Counted from the stretch's first letter, positions 17,228-26,078 are shown. The stretch is 64,000 nt of DNA from an uncultured Pelagibacteraceae bacterium (GCA_902560565.1 CACEMG010000001.1:1-64000), one strand, 5' to 3'. Notes: generated from the letters alone by a model not told the origin. Program-made: numbers and translations.

Positions 17228-18249
17228 TAACTAAGATTTATAGCAGCTCCCACTGCGTTAATTTTTCTTAATCCTATTGATTGACTTAAAGAGTTAAATC
17301 TTCCACCTACGATGGATTGTTTATTAATGTTTGAACCAATTGGTTTTATAGAAAATAACATATTATCATAAATTTCAACAGCAGGTAATTCATTGCTATT
17401 AAAATATACTTTCAAATTACCTATTTTATTTTTTTTTACAGGAAAAAAATCACTTGAAACATTTATATTTAATTTATTTGTTTTAAAAAAATTATTTAGA
17501 ATTAAAGGAGCTTTTTGAATTGGGCATTTTATCTTTAGGAAGTTTTTGATAATTTTAACTATTCTTTTACCTTCTGCTGGTCTGGGTTGAATATAAATCT
17601 TTTGTTCAAAACGTTGAAGAATATCTTTGACTTTTCTATTGGCAATAATTTTATTAGGATTTACTTTTTTCATTCTAAAATATAGTTTTTTATCTAATTC
17701 TATATTTCTTTCATCAAGATATTTGTTGGTTTCAAGTCGTTTTAATATTTCGTTAAGATATCTTGTATTATTTCTCAAATATAAAATTCTTGATTTCCAT
17801 CTTTTTGGTAAATCAAGTTGTCTTAAAACAGATTCGAATAATTTAACATTATTGATATTTATTTGACCCCTTTTTCCAATTTCTTTTTGAAATATTTTGG
17901 CGCTATTTAAAATTATCTCATGATCATCATTTTGTTTGTTAGAATTATAAATTTCGAAACCAATTTGTGAATTTATTTTTTGATTTTTCCTATAAGACTC
18001 TCCTGAATAATATATTTTACTTTTTTTGTTACTCATTTTTTTAGAAAACTCTATTAGACTCATTAAGCTTAGATCTGGTCTTAAAGCAAAAGTCTTATTT
18101 TTTTTATTATCTGTAAAGGTAAAAAGGTATTTCTTTAGTTTTTCATCTCTAATGTATTTAATATCCACGACAGAACTTAAGCTGAGTTCTTTATAACCTT
18201 CATTTTTTATAAATTTAGTTATTTTTTGGTAAAATTTTTCTGACTTCAT
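17227..18249 (-). CDS. hisZ: ATP phosphoribosyltransferase regulatory subunit
   Basis: HisZ is a catalytically inactive paralogue of histidyl-tRNA synthetase that activates short-form HisG and senses histidine. The sequence has class II synthetase-like features (ALRPDLSLMSLIEF, GESYRKNQK) but lacks the full HisS active-site set. It lies between hisS and hisG and overlaps hisS by 35 nt if the first Met is used. Length 340 aa is slightly short. The middle part is very Lys- and Asn-rich. Identification rests on both sequence and the diagnostic neighbours. Confidence 0.85.
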   Translation of the reverse strand: MKSEKFYQKITKFIKNEGYKELSLSSVVDIKYIRDEKLKKYLFTFTDNKKNKTFALRPDLSLMSLIEFSKKMSNKKSKIYYSGESYRKNQKINSQIGFEIYNSNKQNDDHEIILNSAKIFQKEIGKRGQININNVKLFESVLRQLDLPKRWKSRILYLRNNTRYLNEILKRLETNKYLDERNIELDKKLYFRMKKVNPNKIIANRKVKDILQRFEQKIYIQPRPAEGKRIVKIIKNFLKIKCPIQKAPLILNNFFKTNKLNINVSSDFFPVKKNKIGNLKVYFNSNELPAVEIYDNMLFSIKPIGSNINKQSIVGGRFNSLSQSIGLRKINAVGAAINLS

Positions 18250-19618
18250 TTATTAAGTTATCTTTTGAAATTGTAGTTTGTTGATTTAAATCCCCTTTTT
18301 CAGATAATAAATTTTTTAAAGTAATTGTATTATTATTAAACTCATTTTCGCCACATATAACAGCAACTGGACACCCTCTTTTATTTGCATATTTCATCTG
18401 TTTAACCATATTTTTTCCTGTATCTAAAAAAATTTCAGAATTTATATTGTTTGATCTTAAATTTTCTAAAATTTCATAATAATTTTGAAGATACTTTTCT
18501 TGCATAACACACACTAATACTGGCTTGGGTTCGTTTGCTGTCATATTAATTGCTTCGCACGCCGACATTACTCTTTCAATGCCAAAACTAATACCAACTC
18601 CAGGTACATCCACATTTTTAAATCTTGATATTAAGTTTCCATATTCTCCACCACTAACTGGGGAGATTCCTGCCCAATTAGCTAAATTTAATTCTGTTTC
18701 AACTGTCCATCCAGTATAGTAAAAAATTCCGCGCACTTTAGCCAGCGAGAGCTTAACCTGATTTGCATATTTTCCATAACTTAAAACTTCTAATAATTTT
18801 TTCATTTCTTCTATACCTTCTTTTGACCTAGAATTTTTTATATTTGAAGAGATTTCATCTAGATTTTTAAATTCTAGAAAACTCATGATTTCATTAATCT
18901 GACTTTCGGAAAGATCGGCTCCCATTTGAACAGCGCCAGAGCTATCAATTCTTTTCTCACCTAATAAATCTCTTACTCCATTTTTCCCAATATTAGGATT
19001 TCCTAACTTATCAAGAGCCCTGAAAATACTCATTTTCTTTTTTTCATCGCTAATTTTTAAATCATTGATAAATCCCTCTATGATTTTTCTGTTACTTATA
19101 CAAATTTTAAACTGAGAACTCTCAAACCCCAACTTGAAAAAAGTGTCCGCTATAAGATTTATTAACTCTGAATTAGCTTGGCACTTATTTACCACTCCAA
19201 CTATATCCGCATCGGCTTGGGTGAAAGATTTTAATTTGATTTTTTTAGAGTCAAATTTTTCATTTCTAGCTACTCTATCTATTTGATAGCGACGAAAAAT
19301 CGATGGCAATTCACGATAGCGTTCTGCATAAAAACGAGCAAGGGGTGCAGAATTATCGTATTTAATTGTTAATTTATCATTCCCATCTTGAAATGAATAA
19401 ACATCACTCATAGGGTTGTTAGAATCAGATGCCAAAAAACTTCCAATATTTTCACTAATCTCAGCAAATGGTGTTTCTAGAGCTGAAAATCCAAAATTGA
19501 TAAAATTATCCTCAATAATTTTAATAATTTTTTTTTTTCTTGCTAAAGAAGATCCCGTCGTATCAATCCAACCTTTTGGAAGTTTTGCTATAAGTTTATC
19601 TTTTTTCATTTGTTTCAC
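18215..19618 (-). CDS. hisS: Histidyl-tRNA synthetase
   Basis: Class II aminoacyl-tRNA synthetase charging tRNA-His. Visible features are LPKGWIDTTGSSLARK at the N terminus, motif 2 with FRRYQIDRVAR, the histidine-binding GGEYGNLISRF and the motif 3 region GVGISFGIERV, then an anticodon-binding domain near the C terminus (PVAVICGENEF). Length 467 aa is normal to slightly long. It heads the hisS-hisZ-hisG unit and is preceded by a structured leader-like segment (see 19651-19732). Confidence 0.93.
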   Translation of the reverse strand: MKQMKKDKLIAKLPKGWIDTTGSSLARKKKIIKIIEDNFINFGFSALETPFAEISENIGSFLASDSNNPMSDVYSFQDGNDKLTIKYDNSAPLARFYAERYRELPSIFRRYQIDRVARNEKFDSKKIKLKSFTQADADIVGVVNKCQANSELINLIADTFFKLGFESSQFKICISNRKIIEGFINDLKISDEKKKMSIFRALDKLGNPNIGKNGVRDLLGEKRIDSSGAVQMGADLSESQINEIMSFLEFKNLDEISSNIKNSRSKEGIEEMKKLLEVLSYGKYANQVKLSLAKVRGIFYYTGWTVETELNLANWAGISPVSGGEYGNLISRFKNVDVPGVGISFGIERVMSACEAINMTANEPKPVLVCVMQEKYLQNYYEILENLRSNNINSEIFLDTGKNMVKQMKYANKRGCPVAVICGENEFNNNTITLKNLLSEKGDLNQQTTISKDNLINEVRKILPKNN

Positions 19619-19650
19619 CTATTGTCCACGTCTTGAATTTCATTTTGGTA

Positions 19651-19732
19651 CCCGATTCCTTATTCGCAAAGGACCCTTTTCTTTCACAGAGAAATATGCT
19701 TCTACTACACCAATCGGGCATCATGACGATTG
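19651..19732 (-). ncRNA. Candidate structured leader of hisS with alternative pairings
   Basis: In the 375-bp gap between cspA and hisS, both minus strand, CCCGATT (19651-19657) can pair perfectly with AATCGGG (19712-19718). The same bases, as CAATCG (19711-19716), can instead pair with CGATTG (19727-19732) to make a local hairpin. These two pairings exclude each other, as in a switching leader. Smaller hairpins such as CCTT/AAGG lie inside the long-range stem. The 3' side lies about 30 nt before the hisS start. I do not recognise it as a known riboswitch. The rest of the gap is AT-rich with no convincing gene. Confidence 0.4.
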
Positions 19733-19931
19733 CACAAATATTTACTTACAATTTAACCTTTCGTAATTTTATATTATTTTTGTCTAAAATTAAATTTTTA
19801 TATTGAATAATAGCTAGCCTTAGCCAGCATGTAGAGAATGATGATGGTTTTTTTTTGATGCGTAAATTTTTAATATACTTTTCATATGTAGGTTGTTTAT
19901 CACGTATATTAAAATTTACAAGTTATTTTGT

Positions 19932-19967
19932 ATAGGGGCTATAGCAAACCTATAGCATGTCCCTACA
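19932..19967. other. Hairpin downstream of cspA
   Basis: GCTATAG-CAAAC-CTATAGC is a perfect 7-bp stem, extended outside by TAGGG and CCCTA with unequal bulges. It is 25-60 bp past the cspA stop. There is no strong U-tract on either strand, so it may be an RNA-stabilising 3' structure or a non-canonical terminator. Confidence 0.4.
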
Positions 19968-19993
19968 CAAATTTCATATCTGAGGATTATTTA

Positions 19994-20215
19994 TTATACC
20001 TTAGAAATGTTAATACAACTTGGTCCTTTTTCGGATTGCTCCACTGTATATTTGATACGATCGTTTTCTTGCAGGTATCTTATCCCAGCGCTACGTAATG
20101 CACTAGCGTGGATGAAAATATCTTTAGAACCATCGTCCGGCGCGACGAACCCATAACCTTTTTTTGAGTTGTACCACTTGACAACGCCTTGACCCTCAGT
20201 TTTTTCTTCACTCAT
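19994..20215 (-). CDS. Cold shock domain protein
   Basis: A 73-aa single cold shock domain that binds single-stranded RNA or DNA. It has the core GVVKWYNSKKGYGFV with the RNP1-type KGYGFV, and the RNP2-type IFIHAS, followed by the closing GPSCINISKV strand. A short acidic extension precedes the domain. Its own unit has AT-rich flanks, a tRNA-Phe gene upstream and a hairpin downstream. It is one of the CspA family; which paralogue cannot be said. Confidence 0.92.
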   Translation of the reverse strand: MSEEKTEGQGVVKWYNSKKGYGFVAPDDGSKDIFIHASALRSAGIRYLQENDRIKYTVEQSEKGPSCINISKV

Positions 20216-20365
20216 ATTTACTCTTTCTTCTTTAATTGTTAACTTGCGAACATTAATAGTTCACAAAACGAATACATATACATTCAAATATTTAATGCAA
20301 GTACTATTTTTTTGAAATTAGAGCTTAATTTTAATTTTTATAAATAAACATTAATTAAATTGGTA

Positions 20366-20438
20366 TGCGAACCCACAGAATCGAACTGTATCCTGACGCT
20401 TTTCAGGCGTCCGTGCCGACCACGTACACCAGGTTCGC
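20366..20438 (-). tRNA. tRNA-Phe (GAA)
   Basis: Minus-strand cloverleaf: acceptor GCGAACC/GGTTCGC, D arm GTG/CAC, anticodon stem GACGC/GCGTC with loop CTGAAAA giving anticodon GAA, and a T arm with loop TTCGATT. The discriminator is A; CCA is not encoded. Confidence 0.93.
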
Positions 20439-20471
20439 ATATTTACTTATTAATATCTTATCACAATATGC

Positions 20472-20687
20472 TTAATAACGATAAGATATACGACCGCGAC
20501 TCAAGTCGTACCCACTTAATTCAACTTTTACACGGTCACCTTGAAGGACTCTAATTCTGTTTTTCCTTAATTTTCCACTCGCCGTGCATATCACTTTAGC
20601 TTTATTATCTAACATTACTTCAAAGGTTGCTGACGGCATAAGATTTGTCACAACGCCATCAAAAATTAATAACTCCTCTTTTGGCAA
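20472..20687 (-). CDS. infA: Translation initiation factor IF-1
   Basis: A 71-aa S1/OB-fold protein aligned over its full length with bacterial IF-1: EELLIFDGVVTNLMPSATF, KLRKNRIRVLQGDRVKVEL and YDLSRGRISYRY. It binds the 30S A site during initiation. The start codon is TTG, with a good ribosome site AGGAG located in the end of hisD just upstream, so translation is probably coupled to hisD. Orthologues of this length are the norm. Confidence 0.95.
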   Translation of the reverse strand: MPKEELLIFDGVVTNLMPSATFEVMLDNKAKVICTASGKLRKNRIRVLQGDRVKVELSGYDLSRGRISYRY

Positions 20688-20688
20688 T

Positions 20689-21984
20689 TTAATTTCTCCT
20701 CATTACTTTGGATTTAATAGATAGGCTGTGTGCTTTAAGGTTTTCTTCATTTGCGAGTATGTATCCAGATTTTGATAAAAATTTCAACCCCTTTGAAGAT
20801 AATTCATTAATACTTATTTGTTTAGTAAAATCAGCAACTTTTAAACCTCCAGAATATCTAGACGTCATGGAGGTCGGTAAGCTGTGCTGGGTGGGACCAT
20901 AATCGCTAAGCGCCATTGATGAATTAGGTCCAGCTGCTATTGATCCTATATTGCTTAATTTATTATCGAGTTTGTATAAATATTTTTTATAGTTTTTAAT
21001 TGACAATTCTAAATGTTCAGGACTTAAGTACTCTATTAAATCTAAAATATCCTTATCTGTCTTGCAATATATTAATGCACCATACTTTCTTAAGCTTTTG
21101 GATATTATTTTTTTTCTTGGAAGATTTTTAATATTTATTTCAATTTTAGATTTAACTTTTTTTATTAAATTTAAATCTTTAGATATCATCACAGCCATAA
21201 CTCCTTCAGAGTGCTCTGCCTGTGCTAATAAACTATAGCTAATTTGATCTGCTGTTATACTGTTATCAGCCCAACAAACTATTTCGGACTCACCCGCAAA
21301 CATTCTTTCTTGAGCAATCAAGTTATTTGAAGATAAAATTCTTTTAGCTGAGGCAACGTAACTTGAACCTGGTCCAACTACAAGGTCCACTGGTTTAATT
21401 TTTTTTGTTCCATATGCTAATGCTGCTATTGCTCCTGCTCCTGAAATATTAATTATTTCTTTAACTCCACAAAGTCTGGCTGCATACATTACAGCACTAT
21501 TTAATTTTCCACTAATTGCTGGGGTTGCAAGCACTATTCTTTTCACTCCTGCAATACTAGCTGGTATACAATTCATTAAAGCAGAGCTGGGAAGGTTATA
21601 TGGGCAATAACAGGCAACATTTTTTATTGGCTTAGTTATATATGAAAATTTATTACCATACGTATCTTTATAAGTTATATTTTTTACTTTTTGAAACTTA
21701 TGCCATTTAAAAATTCTTTTGTATGTATAAAAAATTTCTTTTTTAATTTTTGAATCTAAAGATTTAATAGATTTTTCAATATCTTTATTTGAGGGAATAA
21801 TTTTACTATTATCGTTAAATTTTTTTTCATAATAAATAAGTGATTTATCACCATTTTTTTTTACATTATTAATTATATTTCTTACTGTTTTATTTAATTT
21901 ATCATCAATTTTTGATCTTTTTTGAATGATTTTTTTAAATTTATTCAAACTTTTTTTTTTTGTACTGTTAATTATTTTTATCAT
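20689..21984 (-). CDS. hisD: Histidinol dehydrogenase
   Basis: Last enzyme of histidine synthesis, oxidising L-histidinol to histidine with NAD and zinc. Landmarks include YCPYNLPSSALMNCIPA, VGPGSSYVASAKR, LLAQAEHSEG with the Q and H zinc/substrate residues, SPEHLEL with E and H, and ALSDYGP with the zinc Asp. The segment usually written AGPSEVLVIAD is AGESEIVCWAD, a mild change. Length 431 aa is normal. It overlaps the DUF2948 gene by 17 nt and runs into infA. Confidence 0.92.
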   Translation of the reverse strand: MIKIINSTKKKSLNKFKKIIQKRSKIDDKLNKTVRNIINNVKKNGDKSLIYYEKKFNDNSKIIPSNKDIEKSIKSLDSKIKKEIFYTYKRIFKWHKFQKVKNITYKDTYGNKFSYITKPIKNVACYCPYNLPSSALMNCIPASIAGVKRIVLATPAISGKLNSAVMYAARLCGVKEIINISGAGAIAALAYGTKKIKPVDLVVGPGSSYVASAKRILSSNNLIAQERMFAGESEIVCWADNSITADQISYSLLAQAEHSEGVMAVMISKDLNLIKKVKSKIEINIKNLPRKKIISKSLRKYGALIYCKTDKDILDLIEYLSPEHLELSIKNYKKYLYKLDNKLSNIGSIAAGPNSSMALSDYGPTQHSLPTSMTSRYSGGLKVADFTKQISINELSSKGLKFLSKSGYILANEENLKAHSLSIKSKVMRRN

Positions 21985-22372
21985 TTGTAAATTTTTGGTC
22001 CTCTAAAGTAATCTCTATAATTTCAGCGTCGATTGTTATAATTGCTTTTTTATTAAAATAAAAGGAAATCATATATTTTTTATCAATTTTATGTGAATCT
22101 ATTGCAAATAAATCTAAAACTTTTTCCTTATGTGTTTGCATTATTTTTTTTGATTTTACGTTATTTACATATTCGCATTTAATAATACTTTGTATATTTT
22201 TAGAATTATTTTCCTCATTTAGCTTTCTCTCTAGCATAAGCATAAATATTTTATTCTCTTTTAAAAATTTAATTTGATCTACTTCTACTTTCGAATTCTC
22301 ACATAATGCGCTAATGACTCTTAGATCTGGCTCTGACCGAGCGATAATTTTTTTAAAAAATCTTTTTGACAT
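21968..22372 (-). CDS. DUF2948 family protein
   Basis: A 134-aa protein found in alphaproteobacteria between murA and hisD, the same position as here. The sequence includes ARSEPDLRVISALCENSKVEVDQIKF, fitting that family. Its function is not known. It starts one base before the end of murA (22372) and overlaps hisD, so it is coupled to both. The call rests mostly on position plus the N-terminal pattern. Confidence 0.65.
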   Translation of the reverse strand: MSKRFFKKIIARSEPDLRVISALCENSKVEVDQIKFLKENKIFMLMLERKLNEENNSKNIQSIIKCEYVNNVKSKKIMQTHKEKVLDLFAIDSHKIDKKYMISFYFNKKAIITIDAEIIEITLEDQKFTNDKNN

Positions 22373-23646
22373 TAAACAGATTGAGATTTGATGTTTATTC
22401 CTAATTTTTTTAATTTATTCAATAAATCAAAATATCCTCTAGAAGCATGATAAACTCTTGAAACATATCCATTTCCATTTGCCATAATTAATCCTAAAAT
22501 AATTGAAAAGGTTGTTCTTAAATCCGATGACATGCATTCTGCGCTTGATAAAGATTTACACCCATATACTTTTGCCTGATTGCCTATAATCTCTATTTTT
22601 GCCCCCATTCTTTTAAGTTCTGGCACACATTGAAATCTATGTGCCCCAAATACATTTTCCTTTATATGACTTATACCTGGTATGAGTGTCAAAACAGCCA
22701 ATAAAGGAGGCATGTTGTCTGTTGCAAACTTAGGCCATGGTCCGGTATTTATTTGAACTGCCTTTAATTTTTTTTTTGTTGAAATACCTATTGTAGAATT
22801 TTGAATTTTAAGAGTGTACCCAATTTTTTTTAAAATTTTAATTTCTGATTTTAAAAAATTTGGATTTATATTTTTTACTTTTACAGATCCCCTAGTAATT
22901 GCTCCAACACATAAATAACTAAAAGCCTCTATTCTGTCTGGAATAATTTTATAATGCTCTCCGTATAACTTCTTAACCCCTTGAATGTGAATTTTTCTTT
23001 GTCCTTCAAATTTTATATTTGCACCAGATTGATTTAAAAAATTTACTAAATCAACAACTTCGGGTTCTCGACTCACGTTATAAAGTTTCGTTAACCCCTT
23101 CGCTTTTACTGCCGCCATTATCAAATTGCTGGTACCTGTTACTGTTACTTTTGGAAATTTATATTTATTTCCAATTAATCCTTTTTTTGTTGAGAGATTT
23201 ACATAACCTTTACTTAAATTTATATTTGCTCCTAGCGCTTTAAAACCAGATAAATGAAAATTTATTTCGCGGTTTCCTAATGCACAACCGCCACCTTGTG
23301 CAACTTTTATGTTTTTATTTTGATTTTTTCCTAAAAGAGAACCCATTAGAAGACAGCCACCTCTCATAGTGGATATAAGTTGGTACGGCACAATACATTT
23401 ATTTGTTCTGGAGTTATTTATTATTAAGGTTTTGTTTCTTTTTGAAATTTTAACACTCGATCCTAAAGCATTTAGAAGTTTACACATTGTAATAATGTCT
23501 TCTACAAGAGGAACATTTTTTAAAGTTACTGTCCCATCAATTAGAACAGTACTTGCCATTAAAGCAAGACAGCTATTTTTAGCCCCTTCTATATTAATTG
23601 TGCCTTTAGCACCTTTATTAGGTCCCTTAATAAAATATCTTATCAT
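22372..23646 (-). CDS. murA: UDP-N-acetylglucosamine 1-carboxyvinyltransferase
   Basis: First committed step of peptidoglycan synthesis: transfer of enolpyruvyl from PEP to UDP-GlcNAc in the cytoplasm. EPT-fold motifs are present: EGAKNSCLALM with the Lys-Asn pair, and the catalytic cysteine in GGGCALGNRE. DRIEAFSYL and DLRTTFSIILGL are also present. The Cys indicates the fosfomycin-sensitive type. Length 424 aa is normal. It stands in the order murA-DUF2948-hisD-infA with dcd upstream by 5 nt. Confidence 0.93.
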   Translation of the reverse strand: MIRYFIKGPNKGAKGTINIEGAKNSCLALMASTVLIDGTVTLKNVPLVEDIITMCKLLNALGSSVKISKRNKTLIINNSRTNKCIVPYQLISTMRGGCLLMGSLLGKNQNKNIKVAQGGGCALGNREINFHLSGFKALGANINLSKGYVNLSTKKGLIGNKYKFPKVTVTGTSNLIMAAVKAKGLTKLYNVSREPEVVDLVNFLNQSGANIKFEGQRKIHIQGVKKLYGEHYKIIPDRIEAFSYLCVGAITRGSVKVKNINPNFLKSEIKILKKIGYTLKIQNSTIGISTKKKLKAVQINTGPWPKFATDNMPPLLAVLTLIPGISHIKENVFGAHRFQCVPELKRMGAKIEIIGNQAKVYGCKSLSSAECMSSDLRTTFSIILGLIMANGNGYVSRVYHASRGYFDLLNKLKKLGINIKSQSV

Positions 23647-23651
23647 TGAAA

Positions 23652-24218
23652 TTATTTTGCTTTTGCAAATGTTATTTTTTGATCCCCTTGGCCTTGATTT
23701 TGATACTTACCTTTTTTGTCAGCATAAGAGATTGCAGCTTCTTCTCCTTTAAAAAAAAGTATTTGGCTGATTCCAGTGTTAGAATATACCCTGACAGGAT
23801 TACTTGAATGATTGACCAGCTCGAGCACCAACACACCACTCCAACCTGCCTCTAGAACACTAGGTGGATGTCCAAGACCCACCCTACAGTATGTTGATTT
23901 GAGTGTTACAAGACCAGTTATGTCTCTTGGCATAGAAAATTGTTCTAATGAGTGACATAAAGCAAATGAATTTGGAGGAATTAAAATTGATTCATTATTT
24001 TTTACAGTCACAAAGTTGTCTTCAGAAAAATTTTTAGGATCTGCAACCACATTTCCTTTTATATTAGTAAAGATTTTGAATTCAGACCCTGCACGAATAT
24101 CATATCCATAACTCTGTTGGCCGTGGCTTATACCTGTTGAAACTGATTTATCTATATATGGACTAATCATATTATGTTCTTCTACAAGTTTTTTGATTTG
24201 CTTATCGTTTAGAATCAT
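23652..24218 (-). CDS. dcd: dCTP deaminase
   Basis: Converts dCTP to dUTP, feeding dTMP synthesis. A trimeric dUTPase-fold protein of 188 aa with SYGYDIRAG, PPNSFALCHSLE, LKSTYCRVGL (catalytic Ser and Arg) and EAGWSGVLVLELVNHS with the catalytic Glu, ending in a QNQGQ nucleotide-lid motif. This is the monofunctional dCTP deaminase pattern. It overlaps a small upstream frame (24202-24327) by 17 nt, which suggests coupling. Confidence 0.93.
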   Translation of the reverse strand: MILNDKQIKKLVEEHNMISPYIDKSVSTGISHGQQSYGYDIRAGSEFKIFTNIKGNVVADPKNFSEDNFVTVKNNESILIPPNSFALCHSLEQFSMPRDITGLVTLKSTYCRVGLGHPPSVLEAGWSGVLVLELVNHSSNPVRVYSNTGISQILFFKGEEAAISYADKKGKYQNQGQGDQKITFAKAK

Positions 24219-24327
24219 TTTTAGATTTTTTTATAAGTTTTGATTTAAAAACTTTCCTTTTTTGCAAATTTTTTCTTAATGCAAAACTTAACTCAGTGTT
24301 CTTTTCAAACTGGGTTTTTTTTTTCAT
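24202..24327 (-). CDS. Small basic protein, 41 aa, not in ORF track
   Basis: Frame MKKKTQFEKNTELSFALRKN, then LQKRKVFKSKLIKKSKNDSKR and a stop. Its ATG overlaps the previous gene's stop as TAATG, and its end overlaps the dcd start by 17 nt, the sort of packing seen for real genes here. The content is basic and helical, similar in style to small alphaproteobacterial NLRKNLxRRK proteins of unknown role. Chance cannot be excluded. Confidence 0.55.
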   Translation of the reverse strand: MKKKTQFEKNTELSFALRKNLQKRKVFKSKLIKKSKNDSKR

Positions 24328-24614
24328 TATTTTTTATTAGGGTCAGTAATGTCTGAGAGGGTAATTATTTGATCAACAGGTATCATTTTTTCATCGTCTT
24401 TTTTAACCTCAACATTATTTTTAAGAGCTCTTTTTGCTTTACGTTCAGCTAAACGTTTTTCCCTTTCAGCCTTTTTTTTCATTGCCTTAGCCCCGCGGGT
24501 TGATTTATAATCATAATGTATCCCTGCGAGACTCAAGGCGCCTTGGTAGAAAAAGCTATCCTCGAAAATTACATTGTTGTTTTTATCAAATATAATTTTT
24601 TTATAAATTTTCAT
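24327..24614 (-). CDS. Small conserved-looking hypothetical protein
   Basis: A 95-aa protein: N-terminal MKIYKKIIFDKNNNVIFEDSFFYQG strand-rich segment, a highly basic helical centre (KKKAEREKRLAERKAKRA) and an acidic end. No known domain recognised. The first in a unit with the 41-aa frame and dcd, joined by TAATG. The start is supported by distance to the upstream AT-rich spacer. Confidence 0.6.
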   Translation of the reverse strand: MKIYKKIIFDKNNNVIFEDSFFYQGALSLAGIHYDYKSTRGAKAMKKKAEREKRLAERKAKRALKNNVEVKKDDEKMIPVDQIITLSDITDPNKK

Positions 24615-24703
24615 AAATTACCCTTGAAATAGTATAACTGATTTTAATAAAAATTAAGGCAATTATTTGAAAAATTTTATTTTATACACTAGAATTATTT
24701 TTT

Positions 24704-24777
24704 GCCCTTGTCGATTAACTGGTTAAATCAGGCCCTTGGTAAGGGTCAGCTAGTGGGTTCAAGTCCCCTCGAGGGCA
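24704..24777 (+). tRNA. tRNA-Thr (GGT)
   Basis: Plus-strand cloverleaf: acceptor GCCCTTG/CGAGGGC (one G-T pair), D arm GAT/ATC, anticodon stem GGCCC/GGGTC with loop TTGGTAA giving anticodon GGT, and T loop TTCAAGT. The T stem has one T-C mismatch. Discriminator A, no encoded CCA. Confidence 0.85.
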
Positions 24778-24786
24778 TAAAATTTA

Positions 24787-25506
24787 TTATTTATAAAATT
24801 TTTTTCTAAAAAAAATAGTCGTAATAACTAAGAAAATAAAAATAACTAATGGTACATATATATCAGGAGATATAATAATATCTTTAATTCCTGGTGCCGT
24901 TAAATTTTCATTAATGACTTTTTCAAGACCACTTCCTATAGATACAATCAAAAAAACTTGGGGCATAATTCCAACTAATGTTGCGAAAAAAAAATTTTTT
25001 GTACTTACATTAAATAAAGTTGGTAAAATACATGAAAGCTGCCAAGGTATTCCGCCTATTGCACGGTAAGCCAATAAATAAAGAAATTCCGACTTTTTAA
25101 ATTTATTTTCTAGATTTTGAAATTTATTCAAAAATTTTTCTCTAATAATATCTTTTAAAAAATAATTACCAAAAATGTACAAAAAAGTTGCTCCAATACT
25201 TAAGCCTAGAACAACAATTAATGATCCTGTCCATTTACCTAATATAAATCCCCCTAATAATCCAATTGGTGAACCAAACCCTAAAAAGGGGAATACCCAT
25301 AAGATAGTAAATACAAGAAACATTAAAGAAAGGAGTATTAAATTGGATTTTTTAAATTGTGAAAAGTAATTTACATTGTCTTTAATAAATTCATAAGATG
25401 ATAATTGTTCTAAAGTAAATTTCGAAAATAAGTAATATAAAAATACCCCTACTATTACTAGGTAAGATAAACCAATAAACAATTTAATTTTTTTGGTTTT
25501 TTCCAT
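24787..25506 (-). CDS. TVP38/TMEM64 family (VTT domain) membrane protein
   Basis: A 239-aa integral membrane protein of the VTT/DedA-like group. It has an N-terminal hydrophobic helix, then FPFLGFGSPIGLLGGFILGKWTGSL, a re-entrant-like glycine-rich segment, and LAYRAIGGIPWQLSCILP followed by GIMPQVFLIVSIGSG, the usual pattern. It ends in one more membrane helix. Related proteins act in lipid scrambling or envelope homeostasis; the substrate here is unknown. It is monocistronic, between tRNA-Thr and rpmH. Confidence 0.85.
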   Translation of the reverse strand: MEKTKKIKLFIGLSYLVIVGVFLYYLFSKFTLEQLSSYEFIKDNVNYFSQFKKSNLILLSLMFLVFTILWVFPFLGFGSPIGLLGGFILGKWTGSLIVVLGLSIGATFLYIFGNYFLKDIIREKFLNKFQNLENKFKKSEFLYLLAYRAIGGIPWQLSCILPTLFNVSTKNFFFATLVGIMPQVFLIVSIGSGLEKVINENLTAPGIKDIIISPDIYVPLVIFIFLVITTIFFRKKFYK

Positions 25507-25599
25507 AGATATTAATTCTATTAATAAAATCTAATATTTGCTATTTATATATTTTGTTATTATAAAAGGCGAAATTTTGATAAAATTAAAGATTAATTT

Positions 25600-25734
25600 A
25601 TGAAAAGAACATATCAACCTAGCAGGTTAGTAAGATCCAGGCGCCACGGATTTCGATCTAAAATGAAAACTAAAGGTGGAAGAAATTTACTTGCCAGAAG
25701 GCGGCAAAAAGAGAGAAAGAAACTTACAGTTTAA
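25600..25734 (+). CDS. rpmH: Ribosomal protein bL34
   Basis: A 44-aa gene missed by the ORF track because of its length: [20 protein letters not shown], then [24 protein letters not shown]. It matches bL34 end to end. It is followed two bases later by rnpA, the universal order rpmH-rnpA-yidD-yidC. This is usually the first gene of the operon. Confidence 0.97.
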   Translation: MKRTYQPSRLVRSRRHGFRSKMKTKGGRNLLARRRQKERKKLTV

Positions 25735-25736
25735 TA

Positions 25737-26078
25737 ATGAAGTTAAGAATTATCTCATTATCTAAAAATGAGGATTTCAGATCTATTCTTAATGGAAAAA
25801 AATTAAACAACAAATATTCTACAATTTTTTTTAAAAAGTTAGACCATTTAAATTCAAAAAAATTAAATTTGAGTGTTATTGCAAAGAAAAAATTAGGTAA
25901 TGCAATCATTAGGAATAAAATAAAAAGAAGAATTAAGAATATTATGCGCTATGTAGCTCAAAATATAAAAATAAACAGTGAATATTCTTACTTAATTATT
26001 GCAAAAAAAAATGTTTTTAATGATAGATTTGAAGATATAAAGACTGAGTTATTTTTAAATTTTAAAAAAATTAAATAA
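25737..26078 (+). CDS. rnpA: Ribonuclease P protein component
   Basis: A small basic protein (113 aa) that supports the RNase P RNA in 5' processing of tRNA. The diagnostic RNR-like motif is present as NAIIRNKIKRRIKNIMR, preceded by VIAKKKLG. N-terminal part is diverged and Asn/Lys-rich. It sits between rpmH and yidD; the stop overlaps the yidD start (TAATG). Confidence 0.92.
   Translation: MKLRIISLSKNEDFRSILNGKKLNNKYSTIFFKKLDHLNSKKLNLSVIAKKKLGNAIIRNKIKRRIKNIMRYVAQNIKINSEYSYLIIAKKNVFNDRFEDIKTELFLNFKKIK

Noticed and set aside
19640-19680. T-box-like sequence GGGTACC before hisS
   Set aside because: The surrounding T-box motifs (AGGGTGGTACCGCG antiterminator, specifier loop) are not present, and T-boxes are not expected in this lineage.
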